A DNA stretch of 64,000 nt, taken from NCBI GenBank assembly GCA_009363875.1, contig CM018685.1, positions 67,033,933 through 67,097,932 of the forward strand, given 5' to 3'. Below are positions 1 through 9,908 of the stretch, in pieces (within the stretch, counting starts at the first letter, position 1; the number at the start of each line of letters is the position of its first letter). A program made the translations under genes and the position numbers. Under the pieces are notes generated by a model that did no database searches, was not told where the DNA came from, and saw only the letters and a list, made by a program, of their open reading frames with translations. This DNA is from Mikania micrantha. Taxonomy: Eukaryota > Streptophyta > Magnoliopsida > Asterales > Asteraceae.

Positions 1-201
1 ATATAATGTGTTATGTTAAGGTAATATGAAATTCAATTGGCAATACTTTCTTTGTCTACATAATAAAATCAATGAAAATAACATGTTGCAATTTAGATGA
101 AAACAACATACGTATTAAAATTAAGATAGTTACTTGGTGAAGATGATAAATACTATTTTAAATGATATCTAATAGTACCAATGAATATGTTTAAACTGAA
201 C
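1..201. other. AT-rich sequence, downstream of the RlmN-like exon
   Basis: No gene is seen. If the exon at 202-318 is read on the minus strand, this stretch begins with its splice donor (GT at 201-200) and would be the following intron, leaving the window at base 1. Confidence 0.4.
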
Positions 202-318
202 CTTGTTCAAGTATCAGTAAGCACCAAGAACTTCTTTCAAGTTTAACATTGGTTCACCCATTCCCATGAATACCATATTTGTGGCCCTATTGTTGATCGC
301 TTCCTCCGTCGCCAACAC
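202..318 (-). pseudogene. RlmN-like radical SAM rRNA methyltransferase exon, with nonsense codon
   Basis: Read on the minus strand this is a 117-base exon flanked by an acceptor (TTTGTAG, bases 325-319) and a donor (AAG/GTTCAG). Its 39 codons include NMVFMGMGEPMLNLKEVL, the conserved block of RlmN/Cfr-like radical SAM enzymes. The bacterial enzymes methylate C2 of A2503 in 23S rRNA; the plant relatives of this type are probably organellar. Codon 35 (bases 216-214) is TGA inside GAY-stop-YLNK, where family members have a His-Arg pair, so one CGA to TGA change explains the stop. No other exon of the gene is recognised nearby; the catalytic CxxxCxxC part would lie upstream. It is an old gene remnant or captured exon. 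The family call is firm, the substrate is inferred. Confidence 0.72.
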
Positions 319-1278
319 CTACAAATACAAAAAAATATATATATATTAAATATGTAGTAAATAAGTAAATGAGGGCTACACTTATCACAATTTTGTTAGC
401 TATCATTTATTTTTCTAGCTTCTCTTTCTTCGCCAAATAAATAAATTTATTTCTAGCTTCACTTTTTTAATTCCTAAATATTTCTAAGGGAACAAAGAGA
501 GAGGGAGGCGGTGAGTTGCATTAAGCAAAGCGTAAATACCAATGGCTACCTAAGGTTGTGGTATTAGGCATTTCATTGTCTTTTCACTAAGGTTCTATAC
601 ATTGAGGTTTACCTATTAAGCCAGCCTCTTTGATTTTACCATTTGACCTACAAAAAGAACCATAAACATTATCTTTTTAAAAATAAGTGTTGGTATTTAG
701 CAGGGAAGATATGTTCTTTTCTTGTTGCATTAATAAGAGGTGTCTCACCTACAATAATATAAATACTCCAAATATGTAGAAGTCTACAATATTGTGTAAA
801 AATTAGGATATAGAAAAGCATTTACATCCTCATCTAGTAATCTTTAGTACGTTTGATCGGTAATTTTTATGGATGAATTCAAATCTTTAAGTTTTTCATT
901 AGTTGACTTTTTTATGCTGAGATGTACATGAAATTTGCTTGATTCGTAATCTTTGAATGTATTTAAGGGGTTTTTTTTGGCAGTAGTTCAATTTTGATAA
1001 GCATGCCTACAAGTGCAACTCTCTCAGCCATGCAAAGGTATACCAAAGTGTAGGATGTGTTATTGACTTACTGTTTGAAGGTGTGACAATCATTTGTTTT
1101 GATTGTTTGTCAAATTCTTATTATATAACAACTTACATGTATTTATCTAATTGATCCCCAAATAATCAGAATAAGTTCTGTTGGAACCACTTGAGAAGTT
1201 AATGTACGAAATGATTAGAATAAAATGACATAAACATCTGCAAGGGTGCAAGTAAGCTATAATTGAATTTTTTTAAAG
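319..1278. other. AT-rich DNA without recognisable gene
   Basis: The stretch between the RlmN-like exon and the MITE is AT-rich with short homopolymers. I see no coding exon, RNA gene or clear transposon end. It could be intron of the disabled RlmN-like gene. Confidence 0.4.
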
Positions 1279-1554
1279 AGTAATTACATAAATCGTCCTT
1301 TATATTCACTCATTTTATGGTTGACGTCATTTATTAAAAATAGTTACATAAATTAGCCTTAAAAATGAAATTTTATAATGGATTTAATCATTTTTCTAGA
1401 AATAAAGGATGATTTATGTAAGCAATTAAAGGGCAATTTATGTAATTTTAAGGATGAAATCAATTATAAATTTTCATTTTAAGGATGTTTTTTATAACTA
1501 TTTCTAATAAAGAATGTTATGAGTGAATATAAAGGACGATTTATGTAATTTACT
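1279..1554. mobile_element. MITE with about 35-bp terminal inverted repeats
   Basis: The left end reads AGTAATTACATAAATCGTCC, and the reverse complement of the right end reads AGTAAATTACATAAATCGTC. The inverted similarity continues through the TATATTCACTCA block. The middle is AT-rich and has no ORF. Size (about 276 bp) and structure fit a non-autonomous DNA transposon. The target duplication is not clear, so I do not assign a superfamily. Confidence 0.7.
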
Positions 1555-1611
1555 ATGATCTAAATTTAGAGTACTAAAAAGAGTTGCCATGTAAGGGGAA
1601 TACATTTATAC

Positions 1612-1851
1612 CTTCCAATATTCTGCAACGATTTTGACTTTAAGTAAGTTGCCTCAAGCAGTAAACCCACAGTATATATAGAATGGTGGAGCAACATAGT
1701 TATTTGCACTATTAGGAGGTTTTCCTGTAGCATTAAGACTAAATTTGATCTTTGGAGTAACTGTAGATATATCTATCCCATCAAATACACGAAGAGCCAC
1801 TTCTATGTTCCTTGTTTGATATTCATATCTTCCTAACACTGTTCTTGCTTC
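1612..1851 (-). pseudogene. NPG/NPGR-like calmodulin-binding TPR protein exon, frameshifted
   Basis: On the minus strand an acceptor (ATTACACAG, bases 1860-1852) opens an exon reading EARTVLGRYEYQTRNIEVAL, then RVFDGIDISTVTPKIKFSL. This matches the N-terminal TPR region of plant No Pollen Germination-related (NPG1/NPGR) calmodulin-binding proteins. After a proline pair the frame hits a stop at 1656-1654, but the next frame continues as TVGLLLEATYLKSKSLQNIG up to a donor GGAAG/GTATAA. That is the expected continuation of the same TPR. The exon is 240 bases where the two reading phases require 3n+2, so it carries a net +1 or -2 change. NPG1 is needed for pollen germination; I cannot tell which paralogue this came from. 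It lies on the same strand as the RlmN-like exon but belongs to a different gene. Confidence 0.72.
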
Positions 1852-2813
1852 CTGTGTAATGCTAATACGAATTACGGTTATAAATAATAGAAAATCATGA
1901 AAAATCAAATATTTAAGATGTGTTTTAGTTAACATTTGGTCATCTGTATCATGACAGGTCTCATTTTATATTTCAGAAATGAGATCCATCATATAAGTTT
2001 TATTTCTTCTCAGATTGTATAAATGGAATTAAGAAACAGATAATATTAATTGGCAAAATATGTGTAAGATACCCTGATCTCTTCATTTACATCCACTCCT
2101 AGGAACCCTCATTTCTTTAGATAATTTCTTCATTTGCATTCACTCCAACTGATTTGGGTCAGAACGTTGAGATTCATAAAAAAAAAGTTGAATTCTCATG
2201 TGTATTAACATTAGCTAATGCGCCATGTATTCACAACATAGATTGCAAATTTATCTTCAAAAAGATGAGTAACTCTATTAATTTTTTTACTAACTTAAAA
2301 TTCATTAAGTTTAACAACATCAACAAATCTGTCATAAAGATCAGTAATCCATCTTAGGTAAAACATAACAAAAAGTTTTAGAATGGTTCCATATTCGAGT
2401 TTATTAAGTTAACCCAAATAGCATAAACATAACTCAATAATCAAACCATAGTTCTAATCAACTTTGGTTTGCCTATAATTTCTTGGTAGGTATACTGGGT
2501 TGATTTGATTTGAATAAAAATGAAACCCCTAATATGCTACTTTTTTAGCCATAAAAAATATTTTATATGCTAATTTAAGATTCACTTCAATGCAAAATCA
2601 ATCAATATTTTCACATTCTTATTACCATTAGTCTCTTATGAACTCATCACATCCATCTCTTAACAATAGTTACTAATTACCGGGTGGCTTTGATTCAACC
2701 AACTTTCACTCATTTATAGTTTCTAATTTTCCAATTCCATGAAAAACACGATTTCTTAGATGTTTAAAATTATCATCAATGGCATTGAAACAATAAATTA
2801 GATGTTCAACACT
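1852..2813. other. AT-rich DNA without recognisable gene
   Basis: No earlier NPG-like exon, RNA gene or transposon end could be identified. Short plus-strand ORFs here are AT-rich and resemble no family. Confidence 0.4.
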
Positions 2814-3113
2814 CTTAATTAACAACAATCTTCTGATAAATCACTTAAGTTTTATGTTTAAACTCTCTACTGGTTCACCTTCATTGGAATCCTTCTAAGC
2901 TATAATAATAGGTTATAGGATAGAAGACAAACTTACTTTCAGGATTGATATACTTCTTGATTGCTTAATTAACAACAATCTTCTGATAAATCACTTAAGT
3001 TTTATGTTTAAACTCTCTACTGGTTCACCTTCATTGGAATCCTTCTAAGCTATAATAATAGGTTATAGGATAGAAGACACACTTACTTTCAGGATTGATA
3101 TACTTCTTGATTG
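2814..3113. repeat. Tandem duplication of a 150-bp unit
   Basis: The unit starting CTTAATTAACAACAATC at 2814 is repeated at 2964, an offset of exactly 150 bases. I find one difference (GACAAACTTA in the first copy, GACACACTTA in the second) over nearly the whole unit. The near identity implies a recent local event or an assembly duplication. Confidence 0.9.
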
Positions 3114-3955
3114 ATAGAAATCTTTGACAATTCTTGATTTTGTTTGATGATCATTCAAGCCCCCTTTTAATTTGAAGAAAAATAAAAAAACGTCAACTAA
3201 AATCTCTAATTTTTGTGAGCATCACACAAAGCTTTGAACTTTGATGGTGGGTCCCAAACATAATCTCTGTAATTAAAAAAAACACAAAAAGTAAACCCTA
3301 GATGGACATTCAATCAAATTCAATTACATGAACAACTTAATCTAAAAATCATGATTAAAATTCAAAAATATAGAAACTTACCTTGTCAAGGGTAACCTGA
3401 AACCCTAGAATGGCCGAAAGCACCACCGGTGGTCACAGTTTGTAAAACCTACACTTGACAATTCAAGTAGACAAAAGATAAGATGATACAAACCAAAATG
3501 AAAGACGTACCTGCAAGAAAAATACCAGGAGCAACGTATACACAGTCGAAGGGTAAACGAAAGGTAAATAAAAGGGCACCAAAAGACAAAGATGAAGCAG
3601 GAAGAAAGTCATGTAGAGGAACACGTGTAAGGAAAAAAAGAAGATGAAAACCATCCCTGAGCAGAGTGGAACACCATGACTCATAGGTGTGAACGGTGAC
3701 GAAGGGACTGGAATTCTGAGAGCTGGGAAATTTGTGAACAAATGAGTTGTAAATCAAACGAAACCCTAATCGCATGTAGCAAGACGATTGGACTGTTAAT
3801 AACACCAAACAGACCATAAATCATCCAATGTAAACCAAAGGAGAGCGCACCAGAAATCGGTGATATTGGAGATGACGGATGGCGATGATGGATGGCGATG
3901 ACGGAAGCAGGTAGAAGAAAGGGGAAAACATGAAGGTTTTGTATATTTGTAGTGT
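3114..3955. other. Non-coding DNA, possibly the old promoter and leader of a minus-strand gene
   Basis: Minus-strand open frames here are rich in CATCGCCATC-type repeats and look like an untranslated leader. A donor-like GACAAG/GTAAGTTTC lies near 3384 on the minus strand. No protein family is recognised. It ends at the Ty3 solo-LTR insertion. Confidence 0.35.
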
Positions 3956-5857
3956 ATATGTGTGACACCCCGTAATTTCCAGGTTAGCTTATTATTTATT
4001 TAAATGTTTATTTAAAAGCTTTATGTACACGTGGCACTAGAATTAGATTAATTTAGTGTGACACGTGGCACGATAGTACGAACACTGGCATATGACTAGA
4101 TAATTCATGGAATTATCGGCAAACAGCACACACGTGTCAAAACACACGAACGTTGGTGAACATCACAACACTTAAGCACAGAAACACTTCACAAGTCAAT
4201 TATGGCTAATAATTGACGATTAGAGTCCAAACGACGCTCGGATGATGTTCTACAGCCGAGAAACGGGCGAAAATGGGCTCAGAACAACAAAACAAGCTTA
4301 TTGGGCTTGACAAGTGGGCCAGGCGATACGCCTGACCCGAAGCTTCTAACCCGGGCGATACGCGCGGATGGGATAATGAGCGCCTCATCCGGCTTCCTCG
4401 CGCGTAACGACAGGAGGAAACCGCCCACGTCAGGCGATACGCCTGACACCTAGATTCGCAAATTTCCTTTTTAAACTTCCAAGATCATCATTACACTCTA
4501 TCCTCATCATTTCACTCGGCTTCACACTCAACCATCCGACCTATTCCCCTCCTAGAACACCTGCAACTCACCATTTGAACTTATGGAAGCCATTGACACA
4601 CCTTAAGGAGCTTGGGAGTGAAGAGTGAAGATTTGGAACAAGAAAGAGCACGCTACCATCACCTCCTTCTCATTTTCTGTCGAATCCAGCAATCTCAGGA
4701 GGTTGAGGAGCTGTTCATCCACCATTATAGTGTTCAAGGAGCTCTAGAAGGTAACTCTATGCTTAAAACTTACTCTCACATCGTTTACACACACATGCAA
4801 TGGGTGAAACCCACATGCAAACACTCATGGTCCACATGCACGAGATTAGGGTCTGGGTTTGTTGATTTTAAGGTGATTTATGATGATCTAACATGATTAG
4901 AATGCATTTGGGGATGATCTATGATGATGTGTATGTAAGGATTCCATGATCTATTCATAAAGTGTTGAAATATCCCATGCATGTACGATCCGTGATGGTT
5001 AGAAGGATTATGAGTATATAGATATGTTTCTTGATGATATTGGATGATGATTTCATGATTTGATGATGATAAAATGGTTTATTGATGACTATTTCTATTT
5101 TTAGTAACTTTTATTTTACAAAATGGTGATTTGGTGAAGATGATGGACATGCATGTATGTAGAATTGTTGTTAGGATGATTATATGATAACTTGATTTGT
5201 TAGAAAGTGGTTTTGATGATGTTTGTAGTCATACTTATCATTATTACTATTTTTAGTAACTTTTCTAGTTAAAATATTGATAGATGATGAAATCGGTTAT
5301 GTTGACCTGATTAAATGTTGATAGATGATATATTAGGATGATTTGTGACATGAGCAATGGGTTAGAAATGTTTAAATAGTCATTTTATGCAAAAACCACA
5401 AAGTTACTATTTTTAGTAACTTTATTTTTACAAAAGCCAATTTGTCAACATGTTGAATGATTTGAGCATGCTAAATGATTTATCATGCTATAATATGATG
5501 ATTAGATGCTAAGTTAGATGGTTTCCGATGTCACGTATGCTATAAATGGAAACTTTCCATTTTAGGAAACTTTTATGTGCAAACATGTTATACACGACTT
5601 ATGTGACTTTGTATGATGATGTGCTATGTGTTAACATGATCACGTAGGACTATTGAACATGCTAGAACTTTAAAACCGATGTGCTTTGTGAACTTTCCAT
5701 AAATGGAAACTTACTACAAATAGTAAGTTGTCCATAGACGCGACCTACGCGTTTTGCACACGACAAACACTTACACGATTGCTACACGATTCACAAACCG
5801 TCACACGGTTCACCAACGGGTCGTTGACTAGACATGGTCAACTTTGGTCAACTCTAG

Positions 5858-5973
5858 TCAAACACGGTCAATGTGGACCAACACAGTCAAACACGGTCAA
5901 TGTGGACCAACACAGTCAAACACGGTCAATGTGGACCAACACAGTCAAACACGGTCAACGTGGACCGACACGG
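5858..5973 (+). repeat. 29-bp tandem repeat rich in W-box motifs in the LTR
   Basis: Four copies of a 29-base unit start at 5858, 5887, 5916 and 5945. Each contains TCAAACACGGTCAA. GGTCAA is the reverse complement of TTGACC, the W-box bound by WRKY factors, and the bases just upstream add GGTCAACTTTGGTCAACT. The array is kept in the 3' LTR copy at 24328. A role in stress-induced transcription is inference. Confidence 0.85.
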
Positions 5974-6139
5974 ACAAACATGAACAACCAAGGGTTGTCG
6001 GACACAAACACGAGCGCTAACACAAACACTAGCACTGTCACTTACACCAACTCACGTACGGTATACGATATAGGTTGCCGGTGACCGACACGCATTTCGA
6101 CGCAGGAGCTTACGCTTACTTATCGTCTTATTCACTAAG

Positions 6140-6612
6140 GTGAGTTTACGGCCCCTCTTTACTCTTTTTCAAACGCTTTCAAATAGGGGGAGAATACTAG
6201 TTGCATCGAGTCAAACATTATTGCTATTACAAACATTTTTGTGTATGCTGGTTTATTGGACAAACATTAAGTGTTGAACTCGTATTAAGCCCTCACAAAG
6301 TCTTACCGTTAATGTACGAACAACGTGGTAGATTTGGATGGATCCATTAGGGAATGACTAACCCCACGGGGCACTATGTTGACTGGATGTCATAACCCGT
6401 GCAAATTCTGACCTAACTTGCTATGCATACGAGGCACAGCGGAGGCAAGGACAAACAAGTCTAGTTCGGTAGTGACGCACTGACACTTTGGGCCTAGGGC
6501 TCGGTACTAACATTGATAAACAGCATGACACACTTTCTTACTACATATGTATATCAAAACCTGTGAACTCACCAACCATTGTGTTGACACTTTTTCAAAC
6601 TTGTATTCTCAG
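6140..6612 (+). other. Putative leader intron in the LTR, with paired ends
   Basis: A near-perfect donor (AAG/GTGAGTTT, 6137-6144) is followed 473 bases later by an acceptor (TATTCTCAG/GTAAC). GGTGAGTTTAC at the donor can pair with GTGAACTCACC at 6563-6573 just before the acceptor (one G-U pair). The same arrangement occurs in all five long LTRs of the window. Splicing itself is not shown. Confidence 0.5.
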
Positions 6613-7924
6613 GTAACTAGCTGCGCATGGAACAGGATGCACATTAAGGGATGAGCTTTAGGAACCGCATGCATTCTATTGTGTCCTTTAAAAACAATTT
6701 AACTTTTACTGTATTAAACAATGTTGTGTTAAACTATTCACATTTCCGCTGCAAATTTGTCAAACATTTGATTTTCCGCTGCAATATTATATGATAACTT
6801 TTATTCCGCTGCAAACTATTTTATGAGTGTATGTGTCAAACTTTGGATTTGTAAACGCATATAGAGGTGTTCTATATGACCTTTAGCTGTGATTCACGTC
6901 ACACCCACGTGGACTGACACCACGAGTGGGAAATTGGGGGTGTGACAATATGTATAATGTATGTATGGTTCCTTGCTTGAATACCTTGTACATGATGCAT
7001 CAATGACATTCAAAAAGTGAATAGTCATTTTGTGAGGTAAAATATCTTTACAAATTAATATATATAATAATAACTATAAATTATAACGATGGTTTGATGT
7101 TAACGTAACCTTTAATTTTGAAAAAAAAATTATAATTAGTTTTCAACTTTCTAGAATATTACTTTTAACTTTTTAATTTTAATATATTTAAAGTTAATTA
7201 TCTATTTTTGATCTTTACTCAATAATTTTTGCTTACTTATTTTATAAATAATAATTGTGAGTCATATGTACTGACGTTAACGTTACTGCTGTGAAAACTG
7301 AGTCTGACACCAACAGAATAACATCGGTCGTTATATAAATGAATTTTATCTAAGGTTTTATCAATATAACCGAGTCTATATAACTTCATATGTTTCTTCT
7401 TCTTGTTTTTTTTTTTGATAAATCACGGTAATTTTACTAACGCAACGCACATAATAAAATTCGTGAACACACTGATTTACGCAAAGTCGCTTTTTTCTAA
7501 TTCAATACTTTTTTACTTTTATATTTCAATATATGTTGCATGATAATTTTATATAGGGTGAGGCTATAGTAAAAAAGATTAAATTGGTGAAAAGTGTGAA
7601 AATGATTGTAGGTCATTAGATTTATAATTTAATGATTGAAATCAAAGTTGTATTAAAAAAGTTGGTAGAATGATATTTTAGTCATATACACTTTTGTATT
7701 TGTAAAAAGATTGTTTTCCTTCAACTTTTATATTTGTAATGCAACATTGTGTCTTTTTGTTTGTAACTGTTTCTCTGTGTTCGTCATTGTGTCTTATTAT
7801 TTTTTTCCTAAAATGATGAGCTTTAAAAATAATAATGACGAAACAACATAATAACGTACTTTTTATATGTAAATAATAATGATAAAAGAAAAAAGAAAAA
7901 TTCATCTAATACATAAAAAACAGT

Positions 7925-8640
7925 GATAATATATAATCAAATATTCAAAAACATAAAACACAATGATGAATACATGTGACTGAATAACCTAAATATATGC
8001 TACTAAAATAAAAGGTTTTAAAAAAATGCTAAAATAATACAATTGTGTACTTTTTATATGGAAAACATAAAAAACAAATAACAAATTTATTTAATATATA
8101 AAAAAATACGAAATAAATTAAAATGTATAACACAATGATAAATACATATAACACAATGACGTGAACGTAAAATAAAATGATGAGTATATTACACAATAAC
8201 CTAAACGTAAAACACAGTGAGATGAACATAAAACACAATTATTAATACATTACAGAATGACTTAAACATAGAACACAATAACCAAAATGTCAAAAAATAT
8301 AGACAATTTATGTTTTTTTTTAAATTATGAACGTAAAACACAATGATGAGTATGTTATTCAGTCACTTGAACGTAAAACACAATGATGAATATATTACAC
8401 AATGACCAGAGCGTAAAATACAATGATTCGTATATTACACAATGACCATAACGTAAAATACAATGATTCGTATATTATACAATAACCTGAACATAAAACA
8501 AAATAACGAGTATATTACACAATAACCTGAATGTAAGACACAATGATAAATATATTACACAAAGTTCTGAAGATAAAACACAATGATTAATATATTACAC
8601 AATGACTTAAATATAAAACACGATGACCAAAATGTATTTT
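7925..8640. repeat. AT-rich degenerate minisatellite
   Basis: About a dozen imperfect copies of a roughly 40-base unit of the form CGTAAAACACAATGATGAAT followed by ATATTACACAATGACCTGAA. It is present again at about 26400-27110. Long open frames read through it are artefacts of the repeat. Confidence 0.8.
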
Positions 8641-8838
8641 TCAAAAAATAAAGGCAACTTTTGTTTTTTGTTTCTTTTTAAATGATGAGTTTTAAAAACA
8701 TAATGGTGAAATAACACAATTATGAATATTTAATACATAAAACATAAAAAATAAATAATAACAATTTATTTAATGCATAAAACATAATAAAATAACACAA
8801 TATGATATAAAAAAATAAAACACAATAATAAAAAGCAT

Positions 8839-9090
8839 AAACAAACAAACAAACAAACTTACCCAGTACATTTTCACTTTTTAGTAGGGTATGGAGGAGA
8901 AAGATGAACGCATGCCTTACCCTTATCACAGTTGGGATAAAGAGTTTGTTCCAAAGGAGTCCCGACTCAAATTTATCGTTTGAAGTTGATCATCCCAACA
9001 CTTATAACGTTATTTTCACAAAATGAGTAAAATAAAATTAAAATTAGTGCAATTTTACCTTGGTCCTTGAGGACCCACACATATATACAC
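8839..9090 (-). mobile_element. Au-SINE-like dispersed repeat, copy 1
   Basis: On the minus strand it starts GTGTATATATGTGTGGGTCC. It then has an internal palindrome around AACGTTATTTTC, a block resembling the 3' body of plant Au SINEs (GGGATAA.GGTAAGG, CCCTACT), and a TTTGTTTGTTTG tail. Close copies lie at 27315, 49312 and 61316. No tRNA-like A and B boxes are obvious in the head. Confidence 0.6.
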
Positions 9091-9134
9091 TAATAAAAAG
9101 CATAAAACACAATAATAGGATCTCATAATTTCTT

Positions 9135-9908
9135 TTGGGTCTTTTTGGGTGGGCTGGGCATGTCTGCTGCTGGGTGGAATTACTGGGCTGGGTTGATTGG
9201 TTATCTATGGGCTGGGTTGAGAGCCGCCGACGCATTCACAACATTGTGGCGCAAGTAGACGCCGAGATGGATAGACGAGCTAGGGACGCAGCACGAGCCC
9301 GACACTGGGGATGGCTACCCACGATGATACAGGAGTGGATTACCGGGGAGAGGGTACCTTCATACCGCTTCCCTGGCGATACCACTCCAGGCCGTCGCTT
9401 ACCACCACTCGGGGTACCACTAGTGCAGGCCTTCAGGGCCCACGTTGCTTGCACTCGACGAGAGATTTGGAGGAGTGGCGAGCAGTCCGACGAGGTTCGA
9501 GTTCTTCGCGAGAAGAACGATCGCCTGGAAAGGCGAAACGACCGACTGGAGGAGCGAAACAGTCGACTGGAGGAGCAGGTGGAGACCCTTCGTCTCCAGG
9601 TATCCCAGCTGATGAGTCAGCATGGGCAGATGGTCGACATCATGCAGGAGCATGATGGACGTATCACTGAGAACCGGGTCGCCAATGAGGAAACTCAGGC
9701 GATGGTTCAAGCTAGCGACGCCATGCTCAATGCATGGGCGGCGCAATTCATTGAGGAGCCGCCAGCCGATGACGGCGAACCACAGTTCGAGGCCGAGGAC
9801 CTCGAAGAGGAGGATTTTGATGAGGATCCTAACGAGGATCCTGAGGAGGACGATGATGACGGAGACGCTGCTAGTGACATTTCACATGTCTCCATGGACT
9901 CGAATTAG
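9135..9908 (+). CDS. 5'-truncated extra ORF of the Ty3 element: coiled coil with acidic tail
   Basis: The open frame encodes 257 aa, but about the first 27 codons come from the duplicated flank. The retroelement part starts near 9217 with SRRRIHNIVAQVDAEMDRRA, so the true N-terminus is lost. The middle is a clear coiled coil (LREKNDRLERRNDRLEERNS and on, to about residue 175). The last about 45 residues are almost all Asp and Glu, ending DISHVSMDSN. It is separate from gag-pol, which starts at 14029-14235 beyond a solo-LTR insertion. I know no enzymatic domain in it. Additional ORFs before gag occur in some plant Ty3 lineages; the assembly or RNA-binding role they might share is inference. 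Confidence 0.6.
   Translation: MGLFGWAGHVCCWVELLGWVDWLSMGWVESRRRIHNIVAQVDAEMDRRARDAARARHWGWLPTMIQEWITGERVPSYRFPGDTTPGRRLPPLGVPLVQAFRAHVACTRREIWRSGEQSDEVRVLREKNDRLERRNDRLEERNSRLEEQVETLRLQVSQLMSQHGQMVDIMQEHDGRITENRVANEETQAMVQASDAMLNAWAAQFIEEPPADDGEPQFEAEDLEEEDFDEDPNEDPEEDDDDGDAASDISHVSMDSN

Larger units (their letters stand above)
3961..6947 (+). mobile_element. Solo LTR of a Ty3 (Tekay/Del-like) chromovirus
   Basis: The 2,987-bp segment begins TGTGACACCCCG and ends GGGTGTGACA. It is bounded by a perfect 5-bp target duplication, ATATG at 3956-3960 and 6948-6952, so it is a complete solo LTR. It is about 99% identical by eye to the 3' LTR starting at 18653, which follows a Ty3 pol gene and so fixes family and orientation. 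Inside are short palindromes around GCGATACGCC (4320-4445), a W-box-rich minisatellite (5858-5973), and donor- and acceptor-like splice signals (6139 and 6612). Confidence 0.93.
6953..9216. repeat. Duplicated flank, copy 1 (matches 25425-27689)
   Basis: This segment follows the solo LTR and is repeated, at about 98-99% identity by eye, after the 3' LTR. Differences are scattered substitutions and homopolymer changes. The shared stretch ends at TATGGGCTGGG. After that, this copy continues into the Ty3 internal region and copy 2 continues into ordinary flank. It contains an AT-rich minisatellite and a SINE-like repeat, and no host gene. Confidence 0.9.

Noticed and set aside
1..3955. A Helitron carrying the RlmN-like and NPG-like exons
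   Set aside because: I found no TC start, 3' hairpin or CTRR end enclosing both exons in the visible sequence, so capture stays a hypothesis.
5858..5973. Regular 29-bp repeats that could be taken for a CRISPR array
   Set aside because: The units are directly adjacent without spacers, lie within a plant LTR, and have no cas genes nearby.
7678..8929. AT-rich minus-strand ORFs in the duplicated flank
   Set aside because: They are low-complexity hydrophobic translations of a minisatellite and SINE-like repeat.
3961..9216. A single 5.2-kb LTR from 3961 to 9216 (the whole repeated segment)
   Set aside because: The ATATG target duplication right after GGGTGTGACA at 6947, and the third LTR ending at the same motif with its own duplication, fix the LTR end at 6947.
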